Shown in pieces: positions 26,224 through 36,938 of a stretch of 64,000 bases of DNA. Within the stretch, counting starts at the first letter, position 1, and every line of letters begins with the position of its first letter. Under the pieces are notes generated by a model that saw nothing but the letters and a program-made list of their open reading frames with translations, was not told the DNA's origin and did no database searches. The translations under genes were made by a program, and so were the position numbers. Source of the stretch: Streptococcus porcinus (GTDB lineage Bacteria; Bacillota; Bacilli; Lactobacillales; Streptococcaceae); NCBI RefSeq assembly GCF_900475415.1, contig NZ_LS483388.1, forward strand, positions 1,660,001 through 1,724,000. The letters run 5' to 3'.

Positions 26224-26994
26224 TTAATATTTTCTAAATCTATTGTACCGATTTTCTAATAATTCTTCTAGTGGTAATTTCCGCAAATTTTCAATTTCAG
26301 TAATTAAATGCTTTTTCAACTTAGCGATAATCTCACTTGAAAAATAACCACGTTCAGGAATAATACGATCTACAACCTTCATTTGAAGCAATTCTCTAGC
26401 CGTAATTTTCATCAGGTCAGCTGCTTCTGTAGCTCTCGAACCATCCTTCCATAAAATGGAAGCAAAACCTTCTGGGCTGAGAACGGCGTAAATGGAGTTT
26501 TCAAGCATCCAAACTTGGTCAGCTAATGCTAGTGCCAATGCTCCACCAGAACCACCTTCACCTATTATAATTGCAATAATAGGAACTTTCAGATCGCTCA
26601 TCTCTAAAAGATTACGAGCAATTGCTTCGCCCTGACCCCTTTCTTCTGCACCCACACCTGGGTAGGCACCAGCAGTATTAATAAATGTAATGATCGGACG
26701 GCCAAATTTCTCAGCCTGCTTCATTAAACGCAAAGCTTTTCGATAACCTTCCGGATGAGGTTGACCAAAATTACGATGCAGGTTATCTTGTAGGTTAGAA
26801 CCTTTCTGGATACCAACAACCGTAACTGCAAGATCATTTAAGTAACCTATACCTCCAACAACAGCACCATCATCAGCATATAGACGATCTCCGTGCAGTT
26901 CCATAAAATCGTCAAACAATTGATGGGCATAGTCAAGACTCGTCATCCGGCCCTGATCTCGGGCTTCCTTTAGAATCCGTGCTACATCTGTCAT
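26224..26994 (-). CDS. accA: Acetyl-CoA carboxylase carboxyltransferase subunit alpha
   Basis: A 256-residue subunit that with AccD transfers the carboxyl group from carboxybiotin to acetyl-CoA, giving malonyl-CoA. It shows [35 protein letters not shown] [34 protein letters not shown] and [20 protein letters not shown]. It overlaps accD by 4 bp and is last in the cluster. Confidence 0.95.
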   Translation of the reverse strand: MTDVARILKEARDQGRMTSLDYAHQLFDDFMELHGDRLYADDGAVVGGIGYLNDLAVTVVGIQKGSNLQDNLHRNFGQPHPEGYRKALRLMKQAEKFGRPIITFINTAGAYPGVGAEERGQGEAIARNLLEMSDLKVPIIAIIIGEGGSGGALALALADQVWMLENSIYAVLSPEGFASILWKDGSRATEAADLMKITARELLQMKVVDRIIPERGYFSSEIIAKLKKHLITEIENLRKLPLEELLENRYNRFRKY

Positions 26995-27857
26995 CTAACA
27001 CCTCCATGAAAGTCCAGCAAATACGCAATAGTATCGCGAAGCTCTGTCCTTTTAACGATAGCATCCACAAACCCATGCTCTAGGAGAAACTCTGACTTTT
27101 GAAAGTCTTCAGGAAGATTCTCTCTAACTGTCGTTTCGATGACACGACGTCCCGCAAAACCTACAAGTGATTGAGGTTCAGCAAGAATAATATCACCTAA
27201 CATAGCAAAACTCGCAGTGACACCACCCGTTGTCGGGTCTGTCAAAATCGTCAAATAGAAAAGCCCAGCATTGGAATGCTTCTTCACAGCCGCAGATACT
27301 TTTGCCATCTGCATCAAACTCATAATACCTTCTTGCATTCGCGCTCCACCAGAAGCTGTAAAAACAACCAGCGGTAAGTTTTCTTTGGTGGCATATTCAA
27401 AAAGGCGGGTTAATTTTTCTCCAACAACTGTTCCCATACTAGCCATGATAAAGTGAGAATCCATAATCGCCAAAGCAAGTTTAAGGCCTTTTACCTTAGC
27501 CAACCCAGTCAAAACAGCTTCGTGTAAGCCGGTAAGTTCTTTTGCTTTAGCTAATTTATCCTTATATTGCGGAAAATTCAAAGGATCCTCAGTCTCAAAG
27601 TCCGTAAAAAGTTCTTGGAAGCTACCTTCATCAATAGTTAAAGCGAGACGCTCTTGAGCAGATATTCGAAAATTATAGGAGCATTCTGGACATATTTTAG
27701 CTGGTCCTAAGTCTTTTTGGTAAATAGAATGTTTACAAGCTGGGCACTTAGCAAAGAGTTCATCCGGAACCTCTGGAACAAGCTGACTGACAACGCTCTT
27801 TTGGGTGACATGAGGGGTAATTCGAATGTACTTATCTTTTTTACTAAATAAAGCCAT
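26991..27857 (-). CDS. accD: Acetyl-CoA carboxylase carboxyltransferase subunit beta
   Basis: A 288-residue subunit with an N-terminal zinc ribbon ([10 protein letters not shown]...CPECSYNF) and the crotonase-like core [17 protein letters not shown] and [19 protein letters not shown] 27857 ([13 protein letters not shown]) follows GAGGAG by 5 bp; a GTG six bases earlier is less likely. Its start lies just past the accC stop. Confidence 0.95.
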   Translation of the reverse strand: MALFSKKDKYIRITPHVTQKSVVSQLVPEVPDELFAKCPACKHSIYQKDLGPAKICPECSYNFRISAQERLALTIDEGSFQELFTDFETEDPLNFPQYKDKLAKAKELTGLHEAVLTGLAKVKGLKLALAIMDSHFIMASMGTVVGEKLTRLFEYATKENLPLVVFTASGGARMQEGIMSLMQMAKVSAAVKKHSNAGLFYLTILTDPTTGGVTASFAMLGDIILAEPQSLVGFAGRRVIETTVRENLPEDFQKSEFLLEHGFVDAIVKRTELRDTIAYLLDFHGGVR

Positions 27858-27859
27858 AA

Positions 27860-29233
27860 TCACTCCTCTTCTTTGTTAGAATAAACTGGTAAAAAGCTTT
27901 CCATCAAAAAAGCTGTATCATAATCACCAGCTATAACATGCTGATCTGCAATCAAGTCCAATTGAAAATCGATATTAGTCGAAATCCCCTCAATTTCTAA
28001 TTCATATAAAGCTCTTTGCATCTTCATTAAGGCATCGAAACGATTTTCACCGTGAACAATAACTTTAGCAATCATACTATCATAATACGGGGGAATAGTA
28101 TAACCGTTATAGACCGCCGAATCAACACGCAAACCAACGCCTCCACTAGGTAAATACAAATCAGTAATTTTCCCAGGGCTCGGTGCAAAATTGAATTTAG
28201 GATTTTCAGCATTGATACGGCATTCAATAGCGTGGCCAGAAATCCTAATATCATCTTGCTTGATTTCCAGCTCCATACCAGCAGCTATCTTAATTTGTTC
28301 CTTAACAAGATCAATACCAGTTACAAACTCTGTTACCGGATGCTCAACTTGAATACGCGTATTCATTTCCATGAAGTAAAATTGACCACTTTTCTCATCT
28401 AATAAAAATTCAATCGTTCCAGCATTTTCGTAACCAACTGCTTGCGCAGCTTTAACGGCAGCATCCCCCATCTCTTTACGAAGGGTTTCGCCGATTGCAA
28501 TAGAAGGACTCTCTTCCAGAACTTTTTGGTTGTTACGTTGTAATGAGCAATCTCTTTCACCCAAGTGAATTACATGCCCATAAGAATCACCTAAAATTTG
28601 CACTTCAATATGTCTAGCTGGGTAGATGACCTTCTCAACATACATCGCACCATTTCCAAAAGCACTAAGAGCTTCCTGAGAAGCAGATTCAAAGGCTTCT
28701 TTTAAATCACTAGCAGTCGTGACTTTGCGAATACCTTTACCACCCCCACCAGCAGAGGCCTTTAACATAATGGGATAGCCTACTTTATCTGCAACCTCTT
28801 GTGCTTCTTGGACTGAGAAAACCTCACCATCAGAACCTGGAATAACAGGGACACCTGCTTTCTGCATTTCTGCACGTGCATTAATTTTATCTCCCATCTT
28901 ATCCATAATGGTTGCAGCTGGACCGATAAATTTTATATTCATTTCTTCACACATAGTTGCAAATTTAGAGTTTTCACTTAAAAAACCAAAGCCTGGATGA
29001 ATGGCCTGAGCCCCTGTGACAATAGCTGCAGATAAGACTGATTTCATATTTAAATAAGAATCAGTTGAACGGGCAGGACCTATACAAATGGCTTGATCTG
29101 CAAGCATGGTATGTAGAGCTGTTTTATCGGCTTCAGAATAAACGGCTACTGTGGAAATCCCTAATTCTCGAGCTGCTCGGATAATCCTAACAGCAATTTC
29201 GCCACGATTAGCGATTAAGATTTTTTTAAACAT
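27860..29233 (-). CDS. accC: Biotin carboxylase
   Basis: A 457-residue ATP-grasp enzyme that carboxylates the biotin on AccB. Motifs: [33 protein letters not shown], the Gly-rich loop [34 protein letters not shown] and [15 protein letters not shown]. All catalytic residues are present. Second-to-last block of the fab-acc operon, 27 bp after fabZ. Confidence 0.96.
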   Translation of the reverse strand: MFKKILIANRGEIAVRIIRAARELGISTVAVYSEADKTALHTMLADQAICIGPARSTDSYLNMKSVLSAAIVTGAQAIHPGFGFLSENSKFATMCEEMNIKFIGPAATIMDKMGDKINARAEMQKAGVPVIPGSDGEVFSVQEAQEVADKVGYPIMLKASAGGGGKGIRKVTTASDLKEAFESASQEALSAFGNGAMYVEKVIYPARHIEVQILGDSYGHVIHLGERDCSLQRNNQKVLEESPSIAIGETLRKEMGDAAVKAAQAVGYENAGTIEFLLDEKSGQFYFMEMNTRIQVEHPVTEFVTGIDLVKEQIKIAAGMELEIKQDDIRISGHAIECRINAENPKFNFAPSPGKITDLYLPSGGVGLRVDSAVYNGYTIPPYYDSMIAKVIVHGENRFDALMKMQRALYELEIEGISTNIDFQLDLIADQHVIAGDYDTAFLMESFLPVYSNKEEE

Positions 29234-29260
29234 TATTCTCCTCCACAGAATCTGTAGTTC

Positions 29261-29683
29261 TTAGTTACCAATAGCAAAAGTTAGCATACCACTCGCAGCT
29301 AATTGACCATCAACTTCTGCTTTTGCCTCTACGACAGCAATAGTCCCTCGTCTTTTAAGGAAGGTAGCTGTCATGATGAGTTGATCCCCAGGAACAACTT
29401 GTTTTTTAAACTTAACTTTATCCATACCAGCATAAAAGACAAGTTTCCCTTTGTTTTCTGGTTTTGATAACTCTAGTACACCAGCCGCTTGCGCTAAAGC
29501 TTCCATAATTAAAACTCCTGGCATTACAGGATAATCAGGAAAATGTCCTTCAAAAAAAGGTTCATTAATCGTTACATTTTTCAAGGCAACAATCTTATCC
29601 TCTGTAACATCTAAAACTCTGTCAACCAGTAACATAGGATAGCGGTGTGGCAAAGCTTCTTGAATTTTCTTAATATCTATCAT
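29261..29683 (-). CDS. fabZ: 3-hydroxyacyl-ACP dehydratase FabZ
   Basis: A 140-residue hot-dog-fold dehydratase with the catalytic His in [23 protein letters not shown], and [13 protein letters not shown] at the start. It removes water in the elongation cycle. It makes only trans-2-enoyl-ACP; the isomerase FabM at the other end of the cluster is thought to supply the unsaturated branch. Overlaps accB by 4 bp. Confidence 0.95.
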   Translation of the reverse strand: MIDIKKIQEALPHRYPMLLVDRVLDVTEDKIVALKNVTINEPFFEGHFPDYPVMPGVLIMEALAQAAGVLELSKPENKGKLVFYAGMDKVKFKKQVVPGDQLIMTATFLKRRGTIAVVEAKAEVDGQLAASGMLTFAIGN

Positions 29684-30165
29684 TTTAGTCTAACTAACCC
29701 ACTTCCGAATTCGACAACTTCTTCATTAGAAACAAGAATTTCTGTTATGACACCATCGTGAGGAGCCGGAATTTCATTCATGACTTTCATAGCCTCAATA
29801 ATTAATAAGGTTTGCCCCTTCTTCACTTGACTTCCAACAGTTACATAATTATCTTTACCTGGACCAGGAGATAGATAAGCAACTCCAACTAGAGGGCTTT
29901 CAACCAATTCTCCTTCAGCTTTCTCAACTAATAAGGGGTCTACGGCCGCTGAGTTTTGATTGATAGAATCAGTGATAGTGGCTTTATTTATCGGTAGTGA
30001 TGATTCTGCTGCCAGTCCTTGATCATCAAAAGACGGCGTTGGCAGAGTAATATTGGTTTCATTTTTACTAAAAGTTAAAACCTCATCTTGTGATTTAAAT
30101 GAAAATTCTCTTAGGCTTGATTGATCAAATTGTGTCATCAAATCCTTAATTTCTTGAATGTTCAA
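29680..30165 (-). CDS. accB: Biotin carboxyl carrier protein
   Basis: A 161-residue carrier. N-terminal helix [21 protein letters not shown], a variable linker (residues 45-90), then the biotinyl domain with EAMKVMNEI, where Lys127 is the biotinylation site. It shuttles CO2 between AccC and AccAD. It starts one base after the fabF stop. Confidence 0.95.
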   Translation of the reverse strand: MNIQEIKDLMTQFDQSSLREFSFKSQDEVLTFSKNETNITLPTPSFDDQGLAAESSLPINKATITDSINQNSAAVDPLLVEKAEGELVESPLVGVAYLSPGPGKDNYVTVGSQVKKGQTLLIIEAMKVMNEIPAPHDGVITEILVSNEEVVEFGSGLVRLK

Positions 30166-30166
30166 C

Positions 30167-31399
30167 TTATTCCTCCCAATTTTTGAAAGCTAATACTGCA
30201 TTATGCCCACCAAAACCAAAAGTGTTTGAGATGGCATAATGGATTTCTTTTTCTTGTCCTTGTCCAAATATCACGTTTGCTTCAATATCGACAGACAGTT
30301 CTCGTGTCCCAGCTGTCATCGGAACATAATCGTTGCGCATTGCTTCCACGGTTGCAATAGCTTCAATTGCACCAGCTGCCCCTAAAAGGTGACCAGTAAA
30401 TGACTTAGTTGATGATACTGGCACTTCCTTGCCAAGAACTGCCACAATAGCTTGACTTTCTCCTTTTTCGTTTGCAGGAGTTGAAGTTCCATGGGCATTT
30501 ACATAGTCAATAGTGTCAGCAGAAATTGAAGCTTCTTCTAATGCAAGTTTAATAGCTTTACGAGCACCTAAACCCTCAGGATGAGGCGACGTCATATGAT
30601 AAGAATCGCAAGTATTTCCGTAACCCACAATCTCTGCAAGAATAGTTGCACCTCGTTTTTGGGCGTGTTCAAGACTTTCTAAAACTAGCATGCCTGAACC
30701 TTCTCCCATAACAAAACCATTTCGATCTTTATCAAAAGGAATCGAAGCACGTGTTGGATCTTCTGTAGTAGATAAAGCAGTTAAACTTTGGAAACCAGCA
30801 ATGGCAAATTTAGATATGGCCGCTTCTGCTCCACCAGTTATCATAATATCTTGTAAGCCAAATTTGATAAGATGAAAAGCATCTCCAATGGCATCATTTG
30901 ATGACGCACAAGCTGTATTAATTGATTTACAAATACCCTTAGCTCCTACCCGCATAGCAACATTTCCTGCTGCCATATTTGGCAAGGCTTTTGGTAATGT
31001 CATCGGTTTAACGCGCCGAGGCCCTTTTTCATGTAGACGAATAACCTGCTCTTCAATTTCCTGAATGCCACCAATACCCGTCGCCACAATAACACCGAAG
31101 CGATCCGAATTAATTGTTTCTAAATCTAATTTAGCATTATTTACCGCTTCATTAGCCGCATATAATGCATAAAGGGAATATGTATCAAATCGATTTAAAT
31201 CTTTTTTTACAAAATACTTATCAAATGGAAAGTCATTCACTTCAGCAGCATTTTTTACCGCAAAATCACTGGTATCAAATTTTGTAATTGGGCCAATACC
31301 AATTTTACCATTTTTCAAGCTTGACCAAAAGTCTTTAGGGGTATTCCCAATAGGAGATGTCAGGCCGTATCCTGTTATTACTACTCTCTTAAATGTCAT
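30167..31399 (-). CDS. fabF: 3-oxoacyl-ACP synthase II (FabF)
   Basis: A 410-residue condensing enzyme that extends acyl-ACP by two carbons. The Cys-His-His triad is seen in SINTACASSNDAIGDAF, NAHGTSTPANEKGE and STKSFTGHLLGAAGAIE. N-terminus KRVVITGYGLTSPIGNTPKDFW is typical. It is the only elongating KAS in this cluster, so it probably serves both saturated and unsaturated chains. Confidence 0.95.
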   Translation of the reverse strand: MTFKRVVITGYGLTSPIGNTPKDFWSSLKNGKIGIGPITKFDTSDFAVKNAAEVNDFPFDKYFVKKDLNRFDTYSLYALYAANEAVNNAKLDLETINSDRFGVIVATGIGGIQEIEEQVIRLHEKGPRRVKPMTLPKALPNMAAGNVAMRVGAKGICKSINTACASSNDAIGDAFHLIKFGLQDIMITGGAEAAISKFAIAGFQSLTALSTTEDPTRASIPFDKDRNGFVMGEGSGMLVLESLEHAQKRGATILAEIVGYGNTCDSYHMTSPHPEGLGARKAIKLALEEASISADTIDYVNAHGTSTPANEKGESQAIVAVLGKEVPVSSTKSFTGHLLGAAGAIEAIATVEAMRNDYVPMTAGTRELSVDIEANVIFGQGQEKEIHYAISNTFGFGGHNAVLAFKNWEE

Positions 31400-31415
31400 T
31401 TTTATTACCTCAATC

Positions 31416-32150
31416 TTATTGCATGGTCATTCCGCCATCAATGGCGATAACTTGACCTGTGATATAACTTTGACTAGCTAAATAACTTGTCAATTTAGCG
31501 ACTTCTTCAGCCTTCCCAATTCGTTTCATAGGAATCTGGCTAAGGATAGCCTCTCTTGTTTTTTCCGATAGCACATCAGTCATATCTGATTCAATAAATC
31601 CTGGAGCAATAGCATTAACAGTAATCCCACGTCCTGCTACTTCTCTAGCAACTGATTTTGTAAAACCAATCAGTCCTGCTTTTGAGGCTGCATAATTGGC
31701 TTGACCAATATTCCCAGTTAAGCCAACAACGCTAGACAAATTGATAATAGCACCCTGTCGTGCTTTTGACATCGGTTTTAAGACTGATTTTGTCATATTA
31801 AATGCTCCGGTTAAATTAATTCTTAGCACAGTCTCAAAATCTTCCTGAGTCATTTTTAATAAGAGTTTATCATAGGTAATACCGGCGTTATTAATAAGAA
31901 TATCTACTGATCCAAATAATTCAATAGCTTCATTAATCATTCGCTCAGCGTCTTTCTGATCTGAAACATCTCCAGAAATAAAGGATACCTTACCCTCAAA
32001 CACTTCAAAAGATGATAAAACTTCTGGTGCCACAGATGACCTGCCATTTAAGATGACGTTAGCGCCTAATTGAGCAAATTCTTTTGCAATAGCTAAGCCA
32101 ATACCTCGAGTTGATCCAGTAATAAAAATATTTTTACCTTTTACATCCAT
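31416..32150 (-). CDS. fabG: 3-oxoacyl-ACP reductase FabG
   Basis: A 244-residue short-chain dehydrogenase. NADPH-binding GSTRGIG at residues 12-18, NNAG, catalytic Ser in INLSSVVGLTGN, and YAASK. It reduces 3-oxoacyl-ACP. Overlaps the end of fabD by 10 bp; fabF follows after 16 bp. Confidence 0.94.
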   Translation of the reverse strand: MDVKGKNIFITGSTRGIGLAIAKEFAQLGANVILNGRSSVAPEVLSSFEVFEGKVSFISGDVSDQKDAERMINEAIELFGSVDILINNAGITYDKLLLKMTQEDFETVLRINLTGAFNMTKSVLKPMSKARQGAIINLSSVVGLTGNIGQANYAASKAGLIGFTKSVAREVAGRGITVNAIAPGFIESDMTDVLSEKTREAILSQIPMKRIGKAEEVAKLTSYLASQSYITGQVIAIDGGMTMQ

Positions 32151-33082
32151 TTCTTTTCTTTCCTACCTTCTAAATAGTGTCGCAATGAAGCTATATCTTC
32201 AATACTAGTTGTTTCTAAGCTTCTATCAATTTTTTTGATAAAGCCACTTAAAATACTTCCAGGACCAATCTCAATCACTTGGTCGCAACCTCTCTCCTGA
32301 AGTTTTTTGATGCTCTCGTAAAACCTGACTGGTTCCATAACTTGGCGAGCTAATAATTGAGGAACTTCCTCTCGGTTCATAACATCTGCTTCTGTATTCC
32401 CAATTAAAGGACATTCGAAATCTTTAAAGTTTATTTTCCCCAATTCTTGACTTAATTTAACGCTGGCTGGTTCTAACAAAGCTGTATGAAATGGTCCAGA
32501 AACATTGAGTGGAATCAGACGTTTAACTCCTCTTTCCTTTAAAAGCTCAACCGCTTCATTAACCGCTTCAGTTTGTCCTCCTATAACTATCTGACCTGGT
32601 GTATTATAGTTAGCCGGTGATACAATCCCTTTATGTGATGCCAATTGACATACTTTTTCAATTAGCTCAGCAGGGGTATTCAATACAGCTACCATTTTGC
32701 CTGAGCCTGCTGGAGCAGCTTCTTCCATAAATTGACCACGTTTAGCAACCAACTGTAAAACCTCCTCAAAAGAGATAGCTCCTGATGCTACTAAAGCCGA
32801 ATATTCTCCAAGGGAAAGTCCTGCTACCATATCCGGTTTGATGTCAAAACTTGATAATACTCGGTAAATAGCAATTGAAGTCGTCAAAATCGCCGGTTGT
32901 GTGTAACGAGTTTGATTTAGTTTTTCAGCATCTGTATCAATTAGCTGTCGTAAATCATAACCTAGTAATTCTTGAGCTTGATCAAAGGTTGCCTTAGCAA
33001 TAGGATAGGTCTCATAAAAGTCATGACCCATACCTATTTTTTGAGCTCCCTGTCCTGCAAATAAAAAAGCAATTTTTGTCAT
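32141..33082 (-). CDS. fabD: Malonyl-CoA:ACP transacylase FabD
   Basis: A 313-residue transacylase that makes malonyl-ACP. GQGAQKIGMG near the N-terminus and nucleophile Ser90 in GLSLGEYS, with the catalytic His in GPFHTALLEPA. Co-transcribed between fabK and fabG. Confidence 0.95.
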   Translation of the reverse strand: MTKIAFLFAGQGAQKIGMGHDFYETYPIAKATFDQAQELLGYDLRQLIDTDAEKLNQTRYTQPAILTTSIAIYRVLSSFDIKPDMVAGLSLGEYSALVASGAISFEEVLQLVAKRGQFMEEAAPAGSGKMVAVLNTPAELIEKVCQLASHKGIVSPANYNTPGQIVIGGQTEAVNEAVELLKERGVKRLIPLNVSGPFHTALLEPASVKLSQELGKINFKDFECPLIGNTEADVMNREEVPQLLARQVMEPVRFYESIKKLQERGCDQVIEIGPGSILSGFIKKIDRSLETTSIEDIASLRHYLEGRKEKKWM

Positions 33083-33110
33083 TTATCATCCTCATCCATG
33101 TCAAAATGAT

Positions 33111-34079
33111 TTAGTCTATCTTAATAGTTTCCCAACGCTTAGATTCTTTTTGAATAACAGCTGCTGCTCCATAGAAAATATCTTCTATGATTGCTTGACA
33201 ACTTTCTTCTTTTTGAATTAAGCCAGCAATTTGACCAGCCATAACGGATCCGTTAACCACATCACCATCAACAACAGCGTTGCGCAAAGCTCCAGCTCCC
33301 ATTTCTTCAATATCTTGAACTGTACGTTTATCTGCTAAAAACTCTTTTTCAGCTTTTGCGTAAGCCGATGTCAATTTATTTTTTAAGGCACGTACTGGGT
33401 GACCGACAACTTGGGCAGATACAATAGTGTCGATATCTTTTGCTTTTAAAATTTTATCCTTGAAATTCTGATGAGCATTTGATTCTTTTGCAACAACAAA
33501 ACGTGTACCAACTTGGACAGCTTCTGCTCCAAGCATAAAGGCTGCAGCAGCTCCTTGTCCGTCAGCAATTCCTCCAGCTGCAACAACTGGTATAGAAATA
33601 CTGTCCACCACTTGGCGCACCAATGTCATAGTAGTCAATTTCCCAATATGACCTCCAGCTTCCATTCCTTCAGTAATGACTGCATCAACTCCTAATTTTT
33701 CCATACGTTTTGCTAGTGCAACACTTGGAACTACCGGAATCACAATGATTCCTGCTTGGTGCAATCTCTCCATGTATTTACCAGGATTTCCCGCACCGGT
33801 CGTTACCACTTTAACACCTTCTTCAATCACTAAGTCAACTATATCATCCGCAAAGGGTGACAGTAGCATAATATTGACACCAAATGGCTTATCGGTAATT
33901 GATTTAACGCGGTCAATATTGGCCTTAACAACTTCTTTTGGTGCGTTTCCTCCACCAATAATGCCTAAGCCACCAGCATTGGAAACTGCTCCCGCAAGGT
34001 CGCCATCTGCAACCCAAGCCATTCCTCCTTGAAAAATAGGGTATTCAATATCTAGTAATTCTGTAATGCGTGTTTTCAT
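33111..34079 (-). CDS. fabK: Flavin enoyl-ACP reductase FabK
   Basis: A 322-residue FMN-dependent TIM-barrel enzyme: IEYPIFQGGMAWVADGDLAGAVSNAGGLGIIGGG, GMEAGGHIG (catalytic His) and VVAAGGIADGQGAAAAFMLGAEAVQVGTRF. It does the last step of the elongation cycle. No FabI-type reductase is seen here; FabK is known to be insensitive to triclosan. A FabT palindrome lies 27 bp upstream. Confidence 0.95.
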   Translation of the reverse strand: MKTRITELLDIEYPIFQGGMAWVADGDLAGAVSNAGGLGIIGGGNAPKEVVKANIDRVKSITDKPFGVNIMLLSPFADDIVDLVIEEGVKVVTTGAGNPGKYMERLHQAGIIVIPVVPSVALAKRMEKLGVDAVITEGMEAGGHIGKLTTMTLVRQVVDSISIPVVAAGGIADGQGAAAAFMLGAEAVQVGTRFVVAKESNAHQNFKDKILKAKDIDTIVSAQVVGHPVRALKNKLTSAYAKAEKEFLADKRTVQDIEEMGAGALRNAVVDGDVVNGSVMAGQIAGLIQKEESCQAIIEDIFYGAAAVIQKESKRWETIKID

Positions 34080-34105
34080 AGTATCCTTCTCTTGCCGTAA
34101 AATAA

Positions 34106-34118
34106 TTTGATAATCAAA
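34106..34118 (-). promoter_or_regulatory. FabT box upstream of fabK
   Basis: TTTGATAATCAAA, a perfect palindrome, same core as the site before fabM. It lies between acpP and fabK, 27 bp before the fabK ATG. Confidence 0.8.
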
Positions 34119-34120
34119 CT

Positions 34121-34175
34121 ATATAGAAATAAAGAAAGAGTGAGTTAGGTCCTTTTGACAGGGGGCTAATCTCAC
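34121..34175 (-). terminator. Terminator or attenuator between acpP and fabK
   Basis: Minus strand GTGAGATTAG (34166-34175) pairs with CTAACTCAC (34140-34148) with one mismatch, followed by the T-rich TCTTTCTTTATTTC. It would part the fabM-acpP transcript from fabK onward, leaving acpP more highly expressed. Confidence 0.5.
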
Positions 34176-34219
34176 CCTCAATGATATGATGTCTCGTCAT
34201 ATACTTAAAAAGCTAAGTT

Positions 34220-34444
34220 TTATTTTGTTTTTTCTTCAACATAGGCAACTAAATCACCTACAGTATTCAAACCTTCTTCAGTTTCAATTTGAATATCAAA
34301 AGCATCTTCAATCTCTGAAATGACTTGGAATACATCAAGTGAATCAGCATCTAAGTCATCAAAAGTTGTTTCCATTTTGATTTCATCTGCTTCTTTACCA
34401 AGTTCCTCAACGATAATTTCTTGTACTTTTTCAAATACTGACAT
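34220..34444 (-). CDS. acpP: Acyl carrier protein
   Basis: A 74-residue acidic carrier. Ser35 in DLDADSLD is the phosphopantetheine site. ATG 34444 ([11 protein letters not shown]) is preceded by TAAGGAGAAAT; the frame extends 17 codons further upstream but without a ribosome site. It carries growing acyl chains for the whole cluster. Confidence 0.95.
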   Translation of the reverse strand: MSVFEKVQEIIVEELGKEADEIKMETTFDDLDADSLDVFQVISEIEDAFDIQIETEEGLNTVGDLVAYVEEKTK

Positions 34445-34504
34445 TGTATTTCTCCTTAAATATTCTTTATTTATTTTTATAATGTGCAAAAGCACATAAT
34501 ATAA

Positions 34505-35479
34505 CTAGATTTTAACAATTAGACTTCCCCATGTCAAACCTCCACCAAAACCAGAAAGTAAGACAGTTTGGCTACCATCTAATAAAATATGACCATCTTG
34601 AACTGCCTCGGATAGGAGAATTGGTATACTTGCTGCGCTAGTATTACCATAGTTCATCATGTTTTCTAAGAATTTCTCACGAGGACAAGCAATCTTCCTA
34701 GCCATTTTATCTAAAATGCGTTGATTTGCTTGATGAAGCAAGAAATAATCAATATTTTCTTTTGATAACGAGGAATCTTCTATCAACTTCTTGATGTTTT
34801 TGGCAACATCTCGAATAGCAAAATCAAAGATAGCTCTTCCATCCATTCGGATAAAAGGAGAACTGTCCGTTTCATCAGAAAAAGGTGAATTCAACCCGCT
34901 CTGCCCAGATGTTAAGCTAGACCCTCTTCTACCATCAGTATTCAAAGACTCTGCTAAAAAATGACACGTTTCAGATGCTTCTAACAAAACACCTCCAGCA
35001 CCATCACCAAAAAGAACAGCAGTCGAACGATCTGACCAATCCAAGCTCTTAGAAAGAGTTTCAGCTCCGATAACAATCCCTTTTTGATAAGCCCCTGAAC
35101 TAATCAACTTATCAGCCATGGCTAAAGCAAAGACAAAGCCACTACAAGCAGCAGTCATATCAAAAGCAAAAGCTTTTGTTGCACCGGTATAGGCTTGAAC
35201 CTTAGCTGCCACTGAAGGCATAACGGTATCAGCAGAAATTGTAGCAACAATAATAAAATCGATATCAGTTGCTTGATAACCTGATTTTTCTAGCAATTGC
35301 CGAGCAATTTGACTAGCTAAATCACTAGTCGTTTCCGATTTTGATATACGTCGTTTTCTAATGCCTGTCCGTGAAGAAATCCACTCATCGTTTGTCTCTA
35401 AAATACTAGCCAAGTCATCATTACTAACCACTTGATCAGGTAAATAATGAGCTACCTGACTAATTTTTGAATAAGGCAT
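34505..35479 (-). CDS. fabH: 3-oxoacyl-ACP synthase III (FabH)
   Basis: A 324-residue initiator condensing enzyme joining acetyl-CoA and malonyl-ACP. Catalytic Cys112 in DMTAACSGF, His in [10 protein letters not shown] and Asn in [11 protein letters not shown]. Its ATG overlaps the fabT stop (TAATG). Confidence 0.95.
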   Translation of the reverse strand: MPYSKISQVAHYLPDQVVSNDDLASILETNDEWISSRTGIRKRRISKSETTSDLASQIARQLLEKSGYQATDIDFIIVATISADTVMPSVAAKVQAYTGATKAFAFDMTAACSGFVFALAMADKLISSGAYQKGIVIGAETLSKSLDWSDRSTAVLFGDGAGGVLLEASETCHFLAESLNTDGRRGSSLTSGQSGLNSPFSDETDSSPFIRMDGRAIFDFAIRDVAKNIKKLIEDSSLSKENIDYFLLHQANQRILDKMARKIACPREKFLENMMNYGNTSAASIPILLSEAVQDGHILLDGSQTVLLSGFGGGLTWGSLIVKI

Positions 35480-35913
35480 TAAACCAAGTCCTCCAGAAAC
35501 TGATGTAGATTTTCTAAGCCTCTTAGAAGTGCTTTCATAGCTTCTTCATCCATGTCTGCAACAACATGCCCAACCATGTTTTTATGAAATTGAGCATGTA
35601 ACCGATCCAAGAGCCTTCCTTTTTTCGTCAAATTTAAATAGACAACTCGACGGTCTGAACTTGAGCGTCTTCGCTCAATATAGCCTTTAGCTTCGAGTTT
35701 GTTGAGACTAGTAGTTACAGTTCCTAAAGTCACCATAAGCTCTCTAGCAATATCACTTGGAGTAACGTTTTCAAACTTTCCAATAATTTCAATAGTATGC
35801 ATCTCTTTTATAGAAACGTCCTTGAACTGGCTAGTTTTCAAACTCATTTCTTCAATGACCAAAATTCGATTGAATACGTCAACTAAGTAGTCATTTATTT
35901 TTGTATATTCCAA
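35479..35913 (-). CDS. fabT: Fatty-acid synthesis repressor FabT (MarR family)
   Basis: A 144-residue MarR-type regulator. The winged helix is [42 protein letters not shown]. FabT, bound with long-chain acyl-ACP, is known to repress fab genes in streptococci. I start at TTG 35913 (residues EYTKINDYL follow), as GGGAGG lies 8 bp upstream; the frame extends 50 codons back into fabM without support. FabT boxes lie before fabM and fabK. Confidence 0.9.
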   Translation of the reverse strand: MEYTKINDYLVDVFNRILVIEEMSLKTSQFKDVSIKEMHTIEIIGKFENVTPSDIARELMVTLGTVTTSLNKLEAKGYIERRRSSSDRRVVYLNLTKKGRLLDRLHAQFHKNMVGHVVADMDEEAMKALLRGLENLHQFLEDLV

Positions 35914-35986
35914 GTTGTCACCTCCCAACAATAAACTTTGACTATCAAATTGTATCAAACACCAAAGTATTTTGCAAGGTTTTATC

Positions 35987-36778
35987 CTATTTTCCTTGAA
36001 ATTTAGGTAATCGTCTTTCCGAGAAAGCTCTAACACCTTCCTTGAAATCCTCTTTAAATGCAAGTTGTTCTTGGAGATCTAATTCTAGATGGGCATAATC
36101 CGTCCATTCCTTAAAAAAACTTTCCCAAACAAGCTTTTTCATGGCAGCATAGGAATTCGATGAACCTCGTCTTAATCTTTTTAAGAGTTGGCTTAACGTT
36201 TTTTCAAGCTCTGGGCTTTCGACTGCTTTATAAACAAAACCATATTCTTGAGCTTTTTTAGCTGTTACGCCTTCTCCTGTCATGACCAGATGTGTTGCTC
36301 GATTAAGACCTACTGCCCTTGTCAAAAAGAAGAGTCCACCAGCATCCGGTGCTAAGGCGACATTGACAAAAGCTTGGATAAATTTTGTTTTCAGACTGGA
36401 AATACAAAAATCAACTGCCAGAGCCATGTTTGCTGCTGCTCCAGCAACTGCTCCATCAGTACACATGATTACTGGCTTCGATAATCGCTTGATTGCAAAT
36501 GAGATTTCCTGAACTAATTTAGCAATATCCACAAGTGACTGGATGTCATCATTAGCCACAGCTTTCTCCATTTCAACCAGATCCCCCCCTACGGAGAATA
36601 CCGATCCCTTCGCCTTGATAATCAAAAAACGTATCGTATCATCAGTAGCAACAGCCTTGATTGCATGTAGCATCTCCTGACACATTGGAACGTTGAAACC
36701 ATTTGATACTTCCGGTCTGTTGAGAGTTAAAATAGCTAAGTCACTTTCTCTTTCAAACATAATATTTTGAAATGTCAT
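35987..36778 (-). CDS. fabM: Trans-2,cis-3-decenoyl-ACP isomerase FabM
   Basis: A 263-residue crotonase-fold protein with [14 protein letters not shown] and [18 protein letters not shown]. In streptococci the crotonase gene at the head of the fab cluster is FabM, which makes the cis double bond of unsaturated fatty acids; this placement supports the name over an enoyl-CoA hydratase. First gene of the cluster with two FabT-type sites upstream. Confidence 0.9.
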   Translation of the reverse strand: MTFQNIMFERESDLAILTLNRPEVSNGFNVPMCQEMLHAIKAVATDDTIRFLIIKAKGSVFSVGGDLVEMEKAVANDDIQSLVDIAKLVQEISFAIKRLSKPVIMCTDGAVAGAAANMALAVDFCISSLKTKFIQAFVNVALAPDAGGLFFLTRAVGLNRATHLVMTGEGVTAKKAQEYGFVYKAVESPELEKTLSQLLKRLRRGSSNSYAAMKKLVWESFFKEWTDYAHLELDLQEQLAFKEDFKEGVRAFSERRLPKFQGK

Positions 36779-36799
36779 ATTGGCCTACTTTCTTATTTT

Positions 36800-36846
36800 A
36801 TTTGATTATAAAATGATTTTTTTGTAAAGTTATTTGATAATCAAAT
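36800..36846 (-). promoter_or_regulatory. fabM control region with FabT box
   Basis: ATTTGATAATCAAAT (36832-36846) is a perfect 15-bp palindrome of FabT type. A second, imperfect copy ATTTGATTATAAAAT (36800-36814) covers the likely -10 (minus-strand TATAAT, 36805-36810). FabT could thus block fabM-fabT transcription. Confidence 0.7.
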
Positions 36847-36897
36847 TAAATATGTTTATTATTCTACACCACTTGTTCCAAAGATGCAAGTTTTTTT

Positions 36898-36933
36898 CAA
36901 AAAAATAACTTAGAAGATAGTCTTCTAAGTTAT
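36898..36933 (-). terminator. Terminator of the hrcA-dnaJ operon
   Basis: ATAACTTAGAAGA-CTA-TCTTCTAAGTTAT, 13-bp perfect stem with T7 on the minus strand, just after dnaJ. Confidence 0.9.
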
Positions 36934-36938
36934 GATTT

